A DNA stretch of 5,018 nucleotides from Negativicutes bacterium (GCA_031292035.1 JARLHX010000427.1:1-5018), one strand, 5' to 3'; shown: positions 1 through 5,000, numbered from the stretch's first letter. Translations and numbers: made by a program. Notes: generated by a model not told the origin, from the sequence alone.

Positions 1-480
1 ATCATCCGAAGAGTTCGGCCGGAAGACCTAAAGCGCATAACGGAAATAGAAGCAGCCTGTTTTCCGGCGGCGGAAGCTGCGTCGCAGGAAATATTCAAGG
101 ACAGAATTGCCGTTTTCCCCGACTGTTTCCTGGTCGCGGAAGCCGCTGGGATTTTAATCGGGTTTATCAACGGGTGCATCACCGACAGCCCCGTTATTTA
201 TGACGAGCTGTTTCACAGTACCTTTAACCATATGCCGGACGGAGAGAATTTAACGGTTTTTGGACTTGATGTGATTCCGGAATACCAAAAACAGGGAGTT
301 GCCGCCAAATTAATGAATCATTTCATTCAGCTAGCCCAAAACACCGGACGCAAAAGCGTCATTCTTACTTGCAAGGAACGGCTGGTACACTACTATGAAT
401 CATTTGGCTATGTAAATGGCGGAGTCTCCCGCTCGACTCACGGTGGTGCCCAGTGGTTTGATATGACCCGTATTCTCTAA
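1..480 (+). CDS. GNAT-family N-acetyltransferase, AANAT-like (5' end cut by window)
   Basis: The reading frame is open from base 1 to a TAA at 478-480, giving 159 visible residues. It opens with IIRRVRPEDLKRI, the usual first beta strand of a GNAT protein, so probably only the initiator Met or a few residues are missing. The acetyl-CoA pyrophosphate-binding motif A is visible as Q96-K-Q-G99-V-A101 (the Q/RxxGxG/A pattern), after the strand LTVFGLDVIPEY. Motif B follows as LTCKERLVHYYESFGY (about 122-137). The end, STHGGAQWFDM, is typical of the arylalkylamine N-acetyltransferase-like subgroup of bacterial GNATs. The expected activity is transfer of acetyl from acetyl-CoA to a primary amine in the cytoplasm; the substrate cannot be read from the sequence. 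The gene converges on the TPM gene with only 13 bp between stop codons. Family assignment is secure, the substrate is not. Confidence 0.92.
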   Translation: MIRRVRPEDLKRITEIEAACFPAAEAASQEIFKDRIAVFPDCFLVAEAAGILIGFINGCITDSPVIYDELFHSTFNHMPDGENLTVFGLDVIPEYQKQGVAAKLMNHFIQLAQNTGRKSVILTCKERLVHYYESFGYVNGGVSRSTHGGAQWFDMTRIL

Positions 481-493
481 CGTCGACCGCAAT

Positions 494-1273
494 TCAGGAA
501 TCGGCTCCACCGCCGCCGCTGTCACCGCCGCCAAAGCTGTCGCCGCCACCGCCGCTGTCGCCGGAGTAGCCGCCTGAATCACTGCCGGAGCCGCTGTCAT
601 AATAACCGGCGCCGTCTCCGCTTGGATAGCGGCGCGGTACAAAAAAACGGTATATGGCATATACCATCATAATAATAAACAAGCCGCCAAAGAAGATGAT
701 GGGGAAGGCAAGGCCACTGTCTTTCGGTTTGGCATTAACTTCGGTTAAGCTTGCCGGATCAATGCCGTATTCGCGGGATACTTCATCAACTACAGCATGA
801 TATCCATCCATGATTCCGGCGTTAAAAGCACCGGCTTTTAACTGCGGCTGCATTTTGTCTCTGATGATTTCGCCGCATTTCGCGTCAGGCAATCTGCCTT
901 CAAGGCCATACCCGACCTCAATACGAACCTGTTTCGTTGAGGTAACGACTAAAATCAAAACGCCATTGTTTTTTTCTTTATTGCCAATGCCCCATTTGCG
1001 AAATAGTCCATGGGCGTATTCTTGAATTGGCATGTCGTCCAAAGTTTTTATGGTCACCACAACCACTTGAGCCTTTGTTTTCTTATTCAGATTGGTGCTG
1101 ATATTCATAATGGCATTTTTGGTTGTATCATAAGTTGCATAGGCGTAGTCTTGAATGTAAATACTGCTTGTCGGTACCGGCGGGAACGGATCGGTATCCT
1201 CTTTGGCAAAACAGGCGCCTGGCGCCGCGAGCAACAAAAGAACGAAAATTGCAATGCTGATTGTTTTTCGCAA
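494..1273 (-). CDS. TPM-domain (YgcG/DUF477-type) exported membrane-anchored protein with Gly/Ser-rich tail
   Basis: With a TTG start at 1273 the product has 259 residues. A signal peptide covers about 1-23 (RK, then IAIFVLLLLAAPGACFA). The TPM domain covers about 40-165, with the hallmark stretches KNNGVLILVV (101-110) and RIEVGYGLEGRLPDA (117-131), then a helix containing GEIIRDKM. A transmembrane helix lies at about 188-211, followed by basic VPRR and a tail of Gly, Ser and Asp repeats (219-259). This is the standard layout of the YgcG/TPM family; the TPM fold acts as a phosphatase in plant TLP18.3, but in bacteria its role is mostly unknown. The frame is open back to an ATG at 1378, but the extra 35 residues would bury the signal peptide, and no Shine-Dalgarno precedes that ATG. 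On the minus strand AGGGGG lies 7 nt before the TTG. No LemA partner, often found with this family, is visible beside it. Confidence 0.88.
   Translation of the reverse strand: MRKTISIAIFVLLLLAAPGACFAKEDTDPFPPVPTSSIYIQDYAYATYDTTKNAIMNISTNLNKKTKAQVVVVTIKTLDDMPIQEYAHGLFRKWGIGNKEKNNGVLILVVTSTKQVRIEVGYGLEGRLPDAKCGEIIRDKMQPQLKAGAFNAGIMDGYHAVVDEVSREYGIDPASLTEVNAKPKDSGLAFPIIFFGGLFIIMMVYAIYRFFVPRRYPSGDGAGYYDSGSGSDSGGYSGDSGGGGDSFGGGDSGGGGADS
501..596 (-). repeat. Low-complexity GCC/CTGTC repeats encoding the Gly/Ser/Asp tail
   Basis: The plus strand reads as near-repeats of CCGCCGCTGTC and CCGCCGCC. On the coding (minus) strand these give DSGGGG, DSFGGG and DSGGGG units at the end of the TPM protein. 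Such tails are usual in this family. Slippage could easily change the unit number between strains. Confidence 0.7.
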
Positions 1274-1280
1274 ACCTCTT

Positions 1281-1286
1281 CCCCCT
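1281..1286 (-). promoter_or_regulatory. Ribosome binding site deciding the TTG start of the TPM gene
   Basis: On the minus strand AGGGGG is followed by 7 nt (AAGAGGT) and then TTG at 1273-1271. This is the only good Shine-Dalgarno upstream of the signal peptide. It supports the TTG start over the in-frame ATG codons at 1315 and 1378. Confidence 0.65.
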
Positions 1287-1313
1287 ATCCACAGATTGCT
1301 TTCGCAGGAGCTC

Positions 1314-1338
1314 ATGATACCAGTGGTTATATACCAGT
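1314..1338 (-). promoter_or_regulatory. Possible extended -10 promoter(s) within a direct repeat, upstream of the TPM gene
   Basis: On the minus strand the octamer ACTGGTAT occurs twice with a 14-bp period (plus-strand ATACCAGT at 1317-1324 and 1331-1338). Each copy contains an extended -10 shape: TGG-TATATA (1336-1328) and TGG-TATCAT (1322-1314). No good -35 hexamer lies 16-18 bp upstream of either. The perfect odd palindrome ACCA-G-TGGT spans 1319-1327. If transcription starts from the second copy, near 1307, both in-frame ATG codons further upstream would be untranscribed, which agrees with the TTG start. The promoter call is tentative; the repeat could instead be an operator. Confidence 0.3.
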
Positions 1339-1437
1339 TAGTTCTTTTACCGTATATACAACATTTTCCTTCTTTCATAAATTCTGCGGACTTATCTTGG
1401 ATTCGCCGGCAGCGAGGAAGAAAATGACAAGTATATT

Positions 1438-1632
1438 TTAGGGCGGGGCATTTTTGTTGTTGTTTAACAGAGTAGGCATCCCTGCCCAGAAATCTGAAAT
1501 CAATCTTCGGCTGTCGATACCGACCTTGACTTCATCAGGGCTGAAAAGGAACTCGCCGGGCTGACAGCGAATAATGTTTCAGTTGCCTGGCGCTGCCGTT
1601 CGGTGCGCTTGGAGCGGAAAGTGATAATATGA
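1438..1632. pseudogene. Start-less codon-like frames on both strands; possible gene remnant in the 355-bp gap between TPM and the small membrane gene
   Basis: The minus strand from 1578 to a TAA at 1438 is open for 46 codons and reads like a protein C-terminus (GEFLFSPDEVKVGIDSRR, then LISDFWAGMPTLL). It is closed upstream by a TGA at 1581-1579 and has no ATG/GTG/TTG start near its beginning and no ribosome binding site. The codon-aligned plus frame from 1498 to a TGA at 1630-1632 also reads well (VDTDLDFIRAEKELAGL) and overlaps the ATG of the next gene as ATGA. It likewise has no start codon and is closed upstream by a TGA at 1495. Codons of the RNY type look coding on both strands at once, so the direction cannot be settled. 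A decayed gene is the most likely reading; chance is possible. I see no convincing promoter in this stretch. Confidence 0.25.
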
Positions 1633-1832
1633 AAGTAGAATTATTTGATGTTTCATGGGCAATGGCGCTGATTTTATTATGCAGCTGCGGCATCCTGCAG
1701 CAGCTTGTGAAAACCTTTGGGGACAGGTTAAGCGATGCGGGTCTTAAGATCATGTTATTCCTTTGGACTCTATTCGTTCTGGTTGTTATCGGCATGGTTT
1801 CATCAGGGGTTTCTGTCAGTATCTTGCACTGA
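1629..1832 (+). CDS. Small two-helix membrane protein of unknown function
   Basis: The frame gives 67 residues from ATG to TGA. Two hydrophobic segments are clear: about residues 9-27 (SWAMALILLCSCGILQQLV) and 39-63 (LKIMLFLWTLFVLVVIGM and on). They are joined by a short polar loop, KTFGDRLSDA. An inner-membrane protein with both ends on the same side is expected. The Shine-Dalgarno is GGAAAGTGAT at 1616-1625, close to the consensus GGAGGTGAT. A strong intrinsic terminator begins 21 bp after the stop, which supports a real, independently ended transcript. No family is recognised and no function is proposed. A start-less frame ends on its ATG (ATGA overlap), which could be the trace of an upstream partner gene. 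Confidence 0.6.
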   Translation: MKVELFDVSWAMALILLCSCGILQQLVKTFGDRLSDAGLKIMLFLWTLFVLVVIGMVSSGVSVSILH

Positions 1833-1853
1833 TATATGGCGCAATGGAAGAAG

Positions 1854-1893
1854 GCACCAAGCCGAACAGGCTTGGTGCTTTTGGTTTGTTTTT
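1854..1893 (+). terminator. Rho-independent terminator after the small membrane gene
   Basis: A perfect 10-bp stem, GCACCAAGCC (1854-1863) with GGCTTGGTGC (1869-1878), has a 5-nt loop GAACA. It is followed by a T-rich run with two interruptions (TTTTGGTTTGTTTTT). On the minus strand the trailing sequence is only TTCTTCC, so it should work mainly rightward. It also insulates the MarR promoter region downstream. Confidence 0.92.
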
Positions 1894-1924
1894 GCCGGAC
1901 AGGCGGCATTCCTGGGGTCGCAGA

Positions 1925-1939
1925 TTAAGCGTAGCTTAA
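1925..1939. promoter_or_regulatory. Perfect inverted repeat TTAAGC-GTA-GCTTAA abutting the first MarR promoter
   Basis: Six-base arms are separated by 3 bp, and the site ends 1 bp before the -35 box at 1941. There is no T-run after it, so it is not a terminator. Its place fits an operator or activator site for the promoter. The binding protein is unknown. Confidence 0.4.
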
Positions 1940-1940
1940 A

Positions 1941-1969
1941 TTGACGAAATTTTTAGAAATTTGTAAATA
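1941..1969 (+). promoter_or_regulatory. Predicted sigma-A promoter P1 upstream of the MarR gene
   Basis: TTGACG at 1941-1946, a 17-bp spacer, then TAAATA at 1964-1969. The region is strongly AT-rich, and GAAATTT is directly repeated in the spacer at 1946-1952 and 1956-1962. The start point would be near 1976, just before the second promoter. Confidence 0.5.
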
Positions 1970-1977
1970 GATAATAA

Positions 1978-2006
1978 TTGACAGAATATTCTTTTTAGTA
2001 TAAATT
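1978..2006 (+). promoter_or_regulatory. Predicted sigma-A promoter P2 for marR-family gene and probably the sigma-54 regulator
   Basis: A consensus -35 TTGACA (1978-1983), a 17-bp spacer and a -10 TAAATT (2001-2006) are visible; TATAAA at 1999-2004 is an alternative -10. The perfect 8-bp palindrome GAATATTC (1984-1991) sits immediately after the -35. Transcription would start near 2013. This is the strongest housekeeping-type promoter in the window. Confidence 0.75.
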
Positions 2007-2015
2007 CTAGGTGGA

Positions 2016-2035
2016 ATATTTTGTGTGTAAAATAT
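2016..2035. promoter_or_regulatory. Likely MarR operator: ATATTTT-N6-AAAATAT
   Basis: A perfect palindrome with 7-bp arms and a GTGTGT centre covers about +3 to +22 relative to the predicted P2 start. AT-rich palindromes of 16-20 bp at their own promoters are the common MarR-family operator, so autorepression by the gene that follows is the natural inference. Binding by this protein is not shown by the sequence. Confidence 0.55.
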
Positions 2036-2066
2036 CTCTATCCAGAAATTGGGAGTCAAACACACT

Positions 2067-2495
2067 ATGATTTTACATCCTGATAATATATGTTTTTTAC
2101 TTGCCAGAACGGAACAACGGCATTATCAATACACTAAGGATTTGCTGGCCAGACGGAATATTCCGGTTACCCCGGGGCAGCTGTCAATTCTTTGTACGCT
2201 TTTTGAGGGCGATGGAATCGGGATGACCGAGCTGAGCCGAAAAAGCCATTTTGACAACTCCACAATCACCGGACTTGTTGATAAGCTGGAGCGTGATGGA
2301 TTTTTAGTCAGGAGTAATGTACCAGGCGATCGGCGCGCCTATAACATTTCATTGACAGAGAAAAGCCTTGAACTTCGTACTGCCCTTCAGGAGGTCTCCC
2401 ATTTTGTTGCGCAGGAAATGCTGAAAGGCTGTTCCGCTGAAGAGATTGCTCACTTCAGGAAAGTTTTGATTAATATATTCCACCGACTTAAGTAG
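2067..2495 (+). CDS. MarR-family winged-helix transcriptional regulator
   Basis: From the ATG at 2067 the product has 142 residues, the normal MarR length. The N-terminal dimerisation helix is at about 6-30. The winged helix-turn-helix spans about 35-100: TPGQLSILCTLFEGDG, then MTELSRKSHFDNSTITGLVDKLERDGFL with the recognition helix at about 64-79, and a wing VPGDRRAYNISLTEKS with the family's conserved D88-R89-R90. A C-terminal dimerisation helix pair follows. An in-frame TTG at 2049 would add six residues but has no ribosome binding site before it, whereas GGGAG (2051-2055) lies 11 nt before the ATG. MarR proteins are dimers that usually repress and are released by small phenolic ligands or thiol oxidation; the effector here is unknown. 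The sigma-54 regulator gene follows after 54 bp with no terminator, so the two are probably cotranscribed. Confidence 0.93.
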   Translation: MILHPDNICFLLARTEQRHYQYTKDLLARRNIPVTPGQLSILCTLFEGDGIGMTELSRKSHFDNSTITGLVDKLERDGFLVRSNVPGDRRAYNISLTEKSLELRTALQEVSHFVAQEMLKGCSAEEIAHFRKVLINIFHRLK

Positions 2496-2507
2496 CCACA
2501 TTGGCTA
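2493..2507 (+). other. Small hairpin TAGCC-ACATT-GGCTA at the MarR stop codon
   Basis: Five-base arms span the TAG stop (2493-2495) and no T-run follows. It is too weak for a terminator. It may mark or modulate the junction of the two-gene transcript, or be chance. Confidence 0.2.
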
Positions 2508-2549
2508 TGAGCCTTAAAACGCTTATTAACGTAAAGGCGGTAGAGTGTG

Positions 2550-4649
2550 ATGACTGTTCGGGATTATATGACCAGACAAGTCGTAACAATCACGATGGAA
2601 TCCAGCATCAGCGACGCGATACGGATGTTGCGGAAATTCAAGTTCAAGGGAATTCCTGTTGTCAATGACGATGGCAGAGTATGCGGCATGTTTACCCAAA
2701 AGAATCTGCTCTATATCATCGAAGACCAGATCAGTCTGGATTTGCCGGTAAAAAACGTCATGCACCCGGATATAACCTTCATTGATCAGGATACCCCCAT
2801 CGAAGAGACCTGTCTTTATCCGCGCAAGAGACTGCCGGTGCTGAATAAAAAAGGCGAACTTATGGGCATTTTGACCAAGAGTGACATCATTCGAGGCTTT
2901 AAGGCGAAATCAACGCGCGTGACGCAGCAGTTGCAGGCGGTGTTGGAATCGACTCCCCACGGAATTGTTGCCGTCGACCGGGACAATCGGGTAGTTTTTG
3001 TCAATCCCGCCGCTGAGCGTATGCTGGCGGTCAAGGCCAGTCAGTTGACGAACCGGCCGTTCGAAGAAATCATTCCCGAGTGCAAGATGCTGCGTGATCA
3101 GGTTCTGGAAAAAGGACAGATTATCCGCAACAGCAAAAACACCAGCAATGGCTGCACTTATATCGCCAACGCCGCCCCCATCAAAGACGGAGCGGAGATT
3201 GTCGGAGCGGTAGCCTCGCTCCAGCCCATCAGTGATATTGAATTACTCGCTGACGAGCTTAATGCGGTAAAGCAGCTGAACAGCGAACTGGATGCTGTCA
3301 TTGAGTTTTCCTATGACGGTATTTTTGTAACCGATGAAAACGGCAAATTGCTCAAAATCAACGCAGCGTGCGGAAAGCTGCTGGGGATGGTGCCGGAAAG
3401 AGTCATCAATCATAATGCCATCGATGTGGCGAGCTATCATAATTTGCCGGCGTGCGTTACCCAGAAGGTTCTCGATAAAAAGAAGACCTATTCTGTTTCG
3501 TATGAGTTGAACGGCAAGACTGTGGCAGTGACCGGTAATCCGGTTTTTGACGAAATGGGCGGAGTATCCAAGGTAATCAGCAATGTGCGTGATTTTACGG
3601 AATTGGCGTCGCTGCGAATGGAACTGGAACAGGTCAACCGCTTGAAGGAACAATATTTTTCCGAACTCTCCTCTTTGAAGGTGCAGGTGGCCTCCAATAC
3701 CGGTTCTTTCCGCAGCGAGGCAATGAAGCGCATTTATGATTTGGCGATGCGGGTGGCGGTGGTCGATACTCCTATTCTGATTCAAGGGGAGTCGGGAGTC
3801 GGTAAGGAAGTGTTGGCAAACTATATCCATCAAAACAGCTTGCGTCGCGAAAATGCGTTTATTAAAATTAACTGCGGAGCGATTCCGGAGAGCCTGCTTG
3901 AATCGGAATTATTCGGCTACTGCGAAGGTGCGTTCACCGGAGCTAAAAAAGGCGGGAAGCCGGGGATGTTTGAGATTGCGAATGATGGGACCCTGTTTCT
4001 GGATGAAATCGGGGAAATACCTCTGACTACGCAGGTCAAGCTGTTAAGGGCCTTACAGGACCAGGAAATATTCAAAGTGGGCGGGGAAAAATCGATACGG
4101 GTGGATGCGCGGCTGATCTTTGCCACGAACCGGGACCTGGAGGCGGATGTACGGGCCGGCAAGTTCAGGGAGGATCTGTATTACCGTATCAACGTCGTTC
4201 CGATCACCATTCCGCCGCTTCGGGAAAGGCCTGTCGATATCGCGATTCTTGCTGATACCTATCTGAAAAAGCTGAACGACAAGCACCGGACGGCAAAAAA
4301 GCTGTCGAATGAGGTGCTGGATTTATTCAACGCCTATAACTGGCCGGGCAATGTTCGTGAATTGATCAACATCTTGGAAAGATTGATTATCACCTGCCCT
4401 GACGACATGATCACCGCCCAGGACCTGCCGTGCAACATTCTTCAGCAGATGCCGGGCAAAGGCCCTGTCGAACTGGAGCAGCTGTTGCCGCTGAAGAGTG
4501 TTATGGAACGGATTGAAAGAGATATCGTGGAACGGTCCTTGCGCGAATGTAAGAGCATGCGGCACGCCGCCCGCACCCTGGGGCTTGATCCGGCCACCTT
4601 TTTGCGCAAGGTGGAAAAGTATAAAATCAGGTGTAATTCGCTGATGTGA
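2550..4649 (+). CDS. Sigma-54-dependent transcriptional activator, CBS-CBS-PAS-PAS-AAA+-HTH
   Basis: From the ATG at 2550 the protein has 699 residues; a GTG directly before it (2547) is the alternative. The ribosome binding site AAGGCGG is at 2534-2540. Domains: CBS 1 (about 1-57, VRDYMTRQVVTI), CBS 2 (about 64-118, VKNVMHPDI to SDIIRGF), PAS 1 (about 126-228), a linker helix, PAS 2 (about 246-350), a coiled coil (350-378), a sigma-54-interacting AAA+ domain (about 384-630) and a Fis-like HTH (about 655-693, MRHAARTLGLDPATFLRKV). In the AAA+ domain I see Walker A GESGVGKE (413-420), the sigma-54 contact loop GAFTGA (460-465), Walker B TLFLDEIGE (481-489), sensor I FATNRDL, arginine-finger region FREDLYYRINV (539-549) and WPGNVREL (598-605). 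All catalytic parts are intact. There is no receiver domain, so control is by ligand binding at CBS and/or PAS rather than phosphotransfer. CBS 2 is about four residues shorter than usual in its first helix. The likely target is the sigma-54 promoter 270 bp downstream. Confidence 0.96.
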   Translation: MTVRDYMTRQVVTITMESSISDAIRMLRKFKFKGIPVVNDDGRVCGMFTQKNLLYIIEDQISLDLPVKNVMHPDITFIDQDTPIEETCLYPRKRLPVLNKKGELMGILTKSDIIRGFKAKSTRVTQQLQAVLESTPHGIVAVDRDNRVVFVNPAAERMLAVKASQLTNRPFEEIIPECKMLRDQVLEKGQIIRNSKNTSNGCTYIANAAPIKDGAEIVGAVASLQPISDIELLADELNAVKQLNSELDAVIEFSYDGIFVTDENGKLLKINAACGKLLGMVPERVINHNAIDVASYHNLPACVTQKVLDKKKTYSVSYELNGKTVAVTGNPVFDEMGGVSKVISNVRDFTELASLRMELEQVNRLKEQYFSELSSLKVQVASNTGSFRSEAMKRIYDLAMRVAVVDTPILIQGESGVGKEVLANYIHQNSLRRENAFIKINCGAIPESLLESELFGYCEGAFTGAKKGGKPGMFEIANDGTLFLDEIGEIPLTTQVKLLRALQDQEIFKVGGEKSIRVDARLIFATNRDLEADVRAGKFREDLYYRINVVPITIPPLRERPVDIAILADTYLKKLNDKHRTAKKLSNEVLDLFNAYNWPGNVRELINILERLIITCPDDMITAQDLPCNILQQMPGKGPVELEQLLPLKSVMERIERDIVERSLRECKSMRHAARTLGLDPATFLRKVEKYKIRCNSLM

Positions 4650-4712
4650 TGATGGAGTGACGGTTCAAAAACTTCTGCCTGATCCGATGATTTCATGTTT
4701 GAAAAATCCGTT

Positions 4713-4751
4713 GCCTGCCGGCTGAGACATTCTGAAGGTGGCGGCTTTTTT
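4713..4751 (+). terminator. Probable intrinsic terminator after the sigma-54 activator gene
   Basis: GCC-T-GCC (4713-4719) can pair with GGCGGC (4740-4745) as six G:C pairs with one bulged T. The loop is a long 20 nt, and TTTTTT follows directly (4746-4751). The stem is GC-rich and the T-run is well placed, but the loop length and the bulge make it less certain than the terminator at 1854. Confidence 0.55.
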
Positions 4752-4796
4752 GTGCCCGGACGAGTGCCGCGAAGTGGTGGCAGTGTGATGAAATAA

Positions 4797-4812
4797 TGAA
4801 ACAGCCATTTCA
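4797..4812. promoter_or_regulatory. Candidate upstream activator site 1: TGAAA-N6-TTTCA
   Basis: A perfect 16-bp inverted repeat with 5-bp arms is centred about 140 bp upstream of the predicted sigma-54 start. It shares the heptamer TGAAACA (4797-4803) with candidate site 2, 62 bp further on (4859-4865), close to six helical turns. The position fits an enhancer site for the activator encoded just upstream. This is inference from position and symmetry. Confidence 0.4.
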
Positions 4813-4847
4813 AATTACCAACAGTAAAACCGGCTTTTAATGAATTT

Positions 4848-4865
4848 TGTTTACAAACTGAAACA
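4848..4865. promoter_or_regulatory. Candidate upstream activator site 2: TGTTT-N8-AAACA
   Basis: An 18-bp inverted repeat is centred about 90 bp upstream of the predicted sigma-54 start, the usual distance for a bacterial enhancer-binding protein. Inside it GTTT-AC-AAAC forms a second, nested dyad. Its right half is the heptamer TGAAACA shared with candidate site 1. Confidence 0.45.
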
Positions 4866-4918
4866 CGGCAAAAACCTCCCCCGACCGCCGAGTCCTGCCA
4901 TTACATAATCCGGGCTTG

Positions 4919-4935
4919 TTGGCACAGAAGTTGCA
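4919..4935 (+). promoter_or_regulatory. Sigma-54 (-24/-12) promoter
   Basis: TTGGCAC at 4919-4925, five bases AGAAG, then TTGCA at 4931-4935. This matches the RpoN consensus TTGGCAC-N5-TTGCA at every conserved position, with the invariant GG (4921-4922) and GC (4933-4934) correctly spaced. Transcription should start near 4946. It drives the gene starting at 5014 and is almost certainly activated by the AAA+ protein encoded at 2550-4649. Confidence 0.93.
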
Positions 4936-4952
4936 ACATGGATAGCCAGGGC

Positions 4953-4970
4953 CTGTGAAATGAATCACAG
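4953..4970. promoter_or_regulatory. CRP/FNR-family operator-like palindrome CTGTGA-N6-TCACAG
   Basis: A perfect 18-bp palindrome whose core TGTGA-N6-TCACA equals the E. coli CRP consensus. HcpR-type regulators of anaerobes are reported to use similar TGTGA-N6-TCACA-like sites. It lies at about +8 to +25 of the predicted sigma-54 transcript. That position suits repression or a roadblock better than activation. The binding protein is not encoded in the window. Confidence 0.6.
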
Positions 4971-4985
4971 AAACTGATCTGTCCG

Positions 4986-4999
4986 CAAGATAAATCTTG
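4986..4999. promoter_or_regulatory. Leader palindrome CAAGAT-AA-ATCTTG next to the ribosome binding site
   Basis: Six-base perfect arms with a 2-bp centre end 1 nt before AGGGGG. It is too tight to fold well as an RNA hairpin (2-nt loop), though a shorter stem with a larger loop could form. It may be a DNA operator. Function is unknown. Confidence 0.3.
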
Positions 5000-5000
5000 A

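Noticed and set aside
501..596. Short GC-rich repeats as a possible CRISPR-like or mobile repeat array
   Set aside because: The units are irregular and in frame, and they encode the Gly/Ser/Asp tail expected for TPM-domain proteins.
1010..1441. Plus-strand open frame of 143 codons opposite the start of the TPM gene
   Set aside because: It lies antisense to a clear signal-peptide and TPM-domain gene, has no good ribosome binding site, and its translation has no recognisable domain.
1439..1490. GGGCGGGG (1441-1448) and CCCTGCCC as a long hairpin or terminator for the TPM region
   Set aside because: The arms match imperfectly and are over 30 bp apart. The T-rich run lies in the loop, and no gene ends here on either strand with certainty.
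1526..1554. TTGACT as a -35 box for the small membrane gene
   Set aside because: No acceptable -10 hexamer lies 16-18 bp downstream (GAACTC at 17 bp); AATAAT at 1570 is too far away.
1535..1909. Minus-strand open frame of 124 codons across the small membrane gene and its terminator
   Set aside because: It runs through a strong rightward terminator stem, its composition is not protein-like, and it has no plausible ribosome binding site or promoter.
2049..2066. TTG start for the MarR gene, adding six residues
   Set aside because: No Shine-Dalgarno precedes it, while GGGAG lies upstream of the ATG at 2067 and the 142-residue product has normal MarR length.
3243..3833. Minus-strand open frame of 196 codons inside the sigma-54 activator
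   Set aside because: It is antisense to well-conserved PAS and AAA+ coding sequence. The translation is rich in His, Arg and Gln without domains, as expected of a shadow frame.
4442..4813. Minus-strand open frame of 123 codons over the end of the activator and the intergenic region
   Set aside because: It overlaps the HTH coding region and the terminator, with no start signals and no recognisable family.
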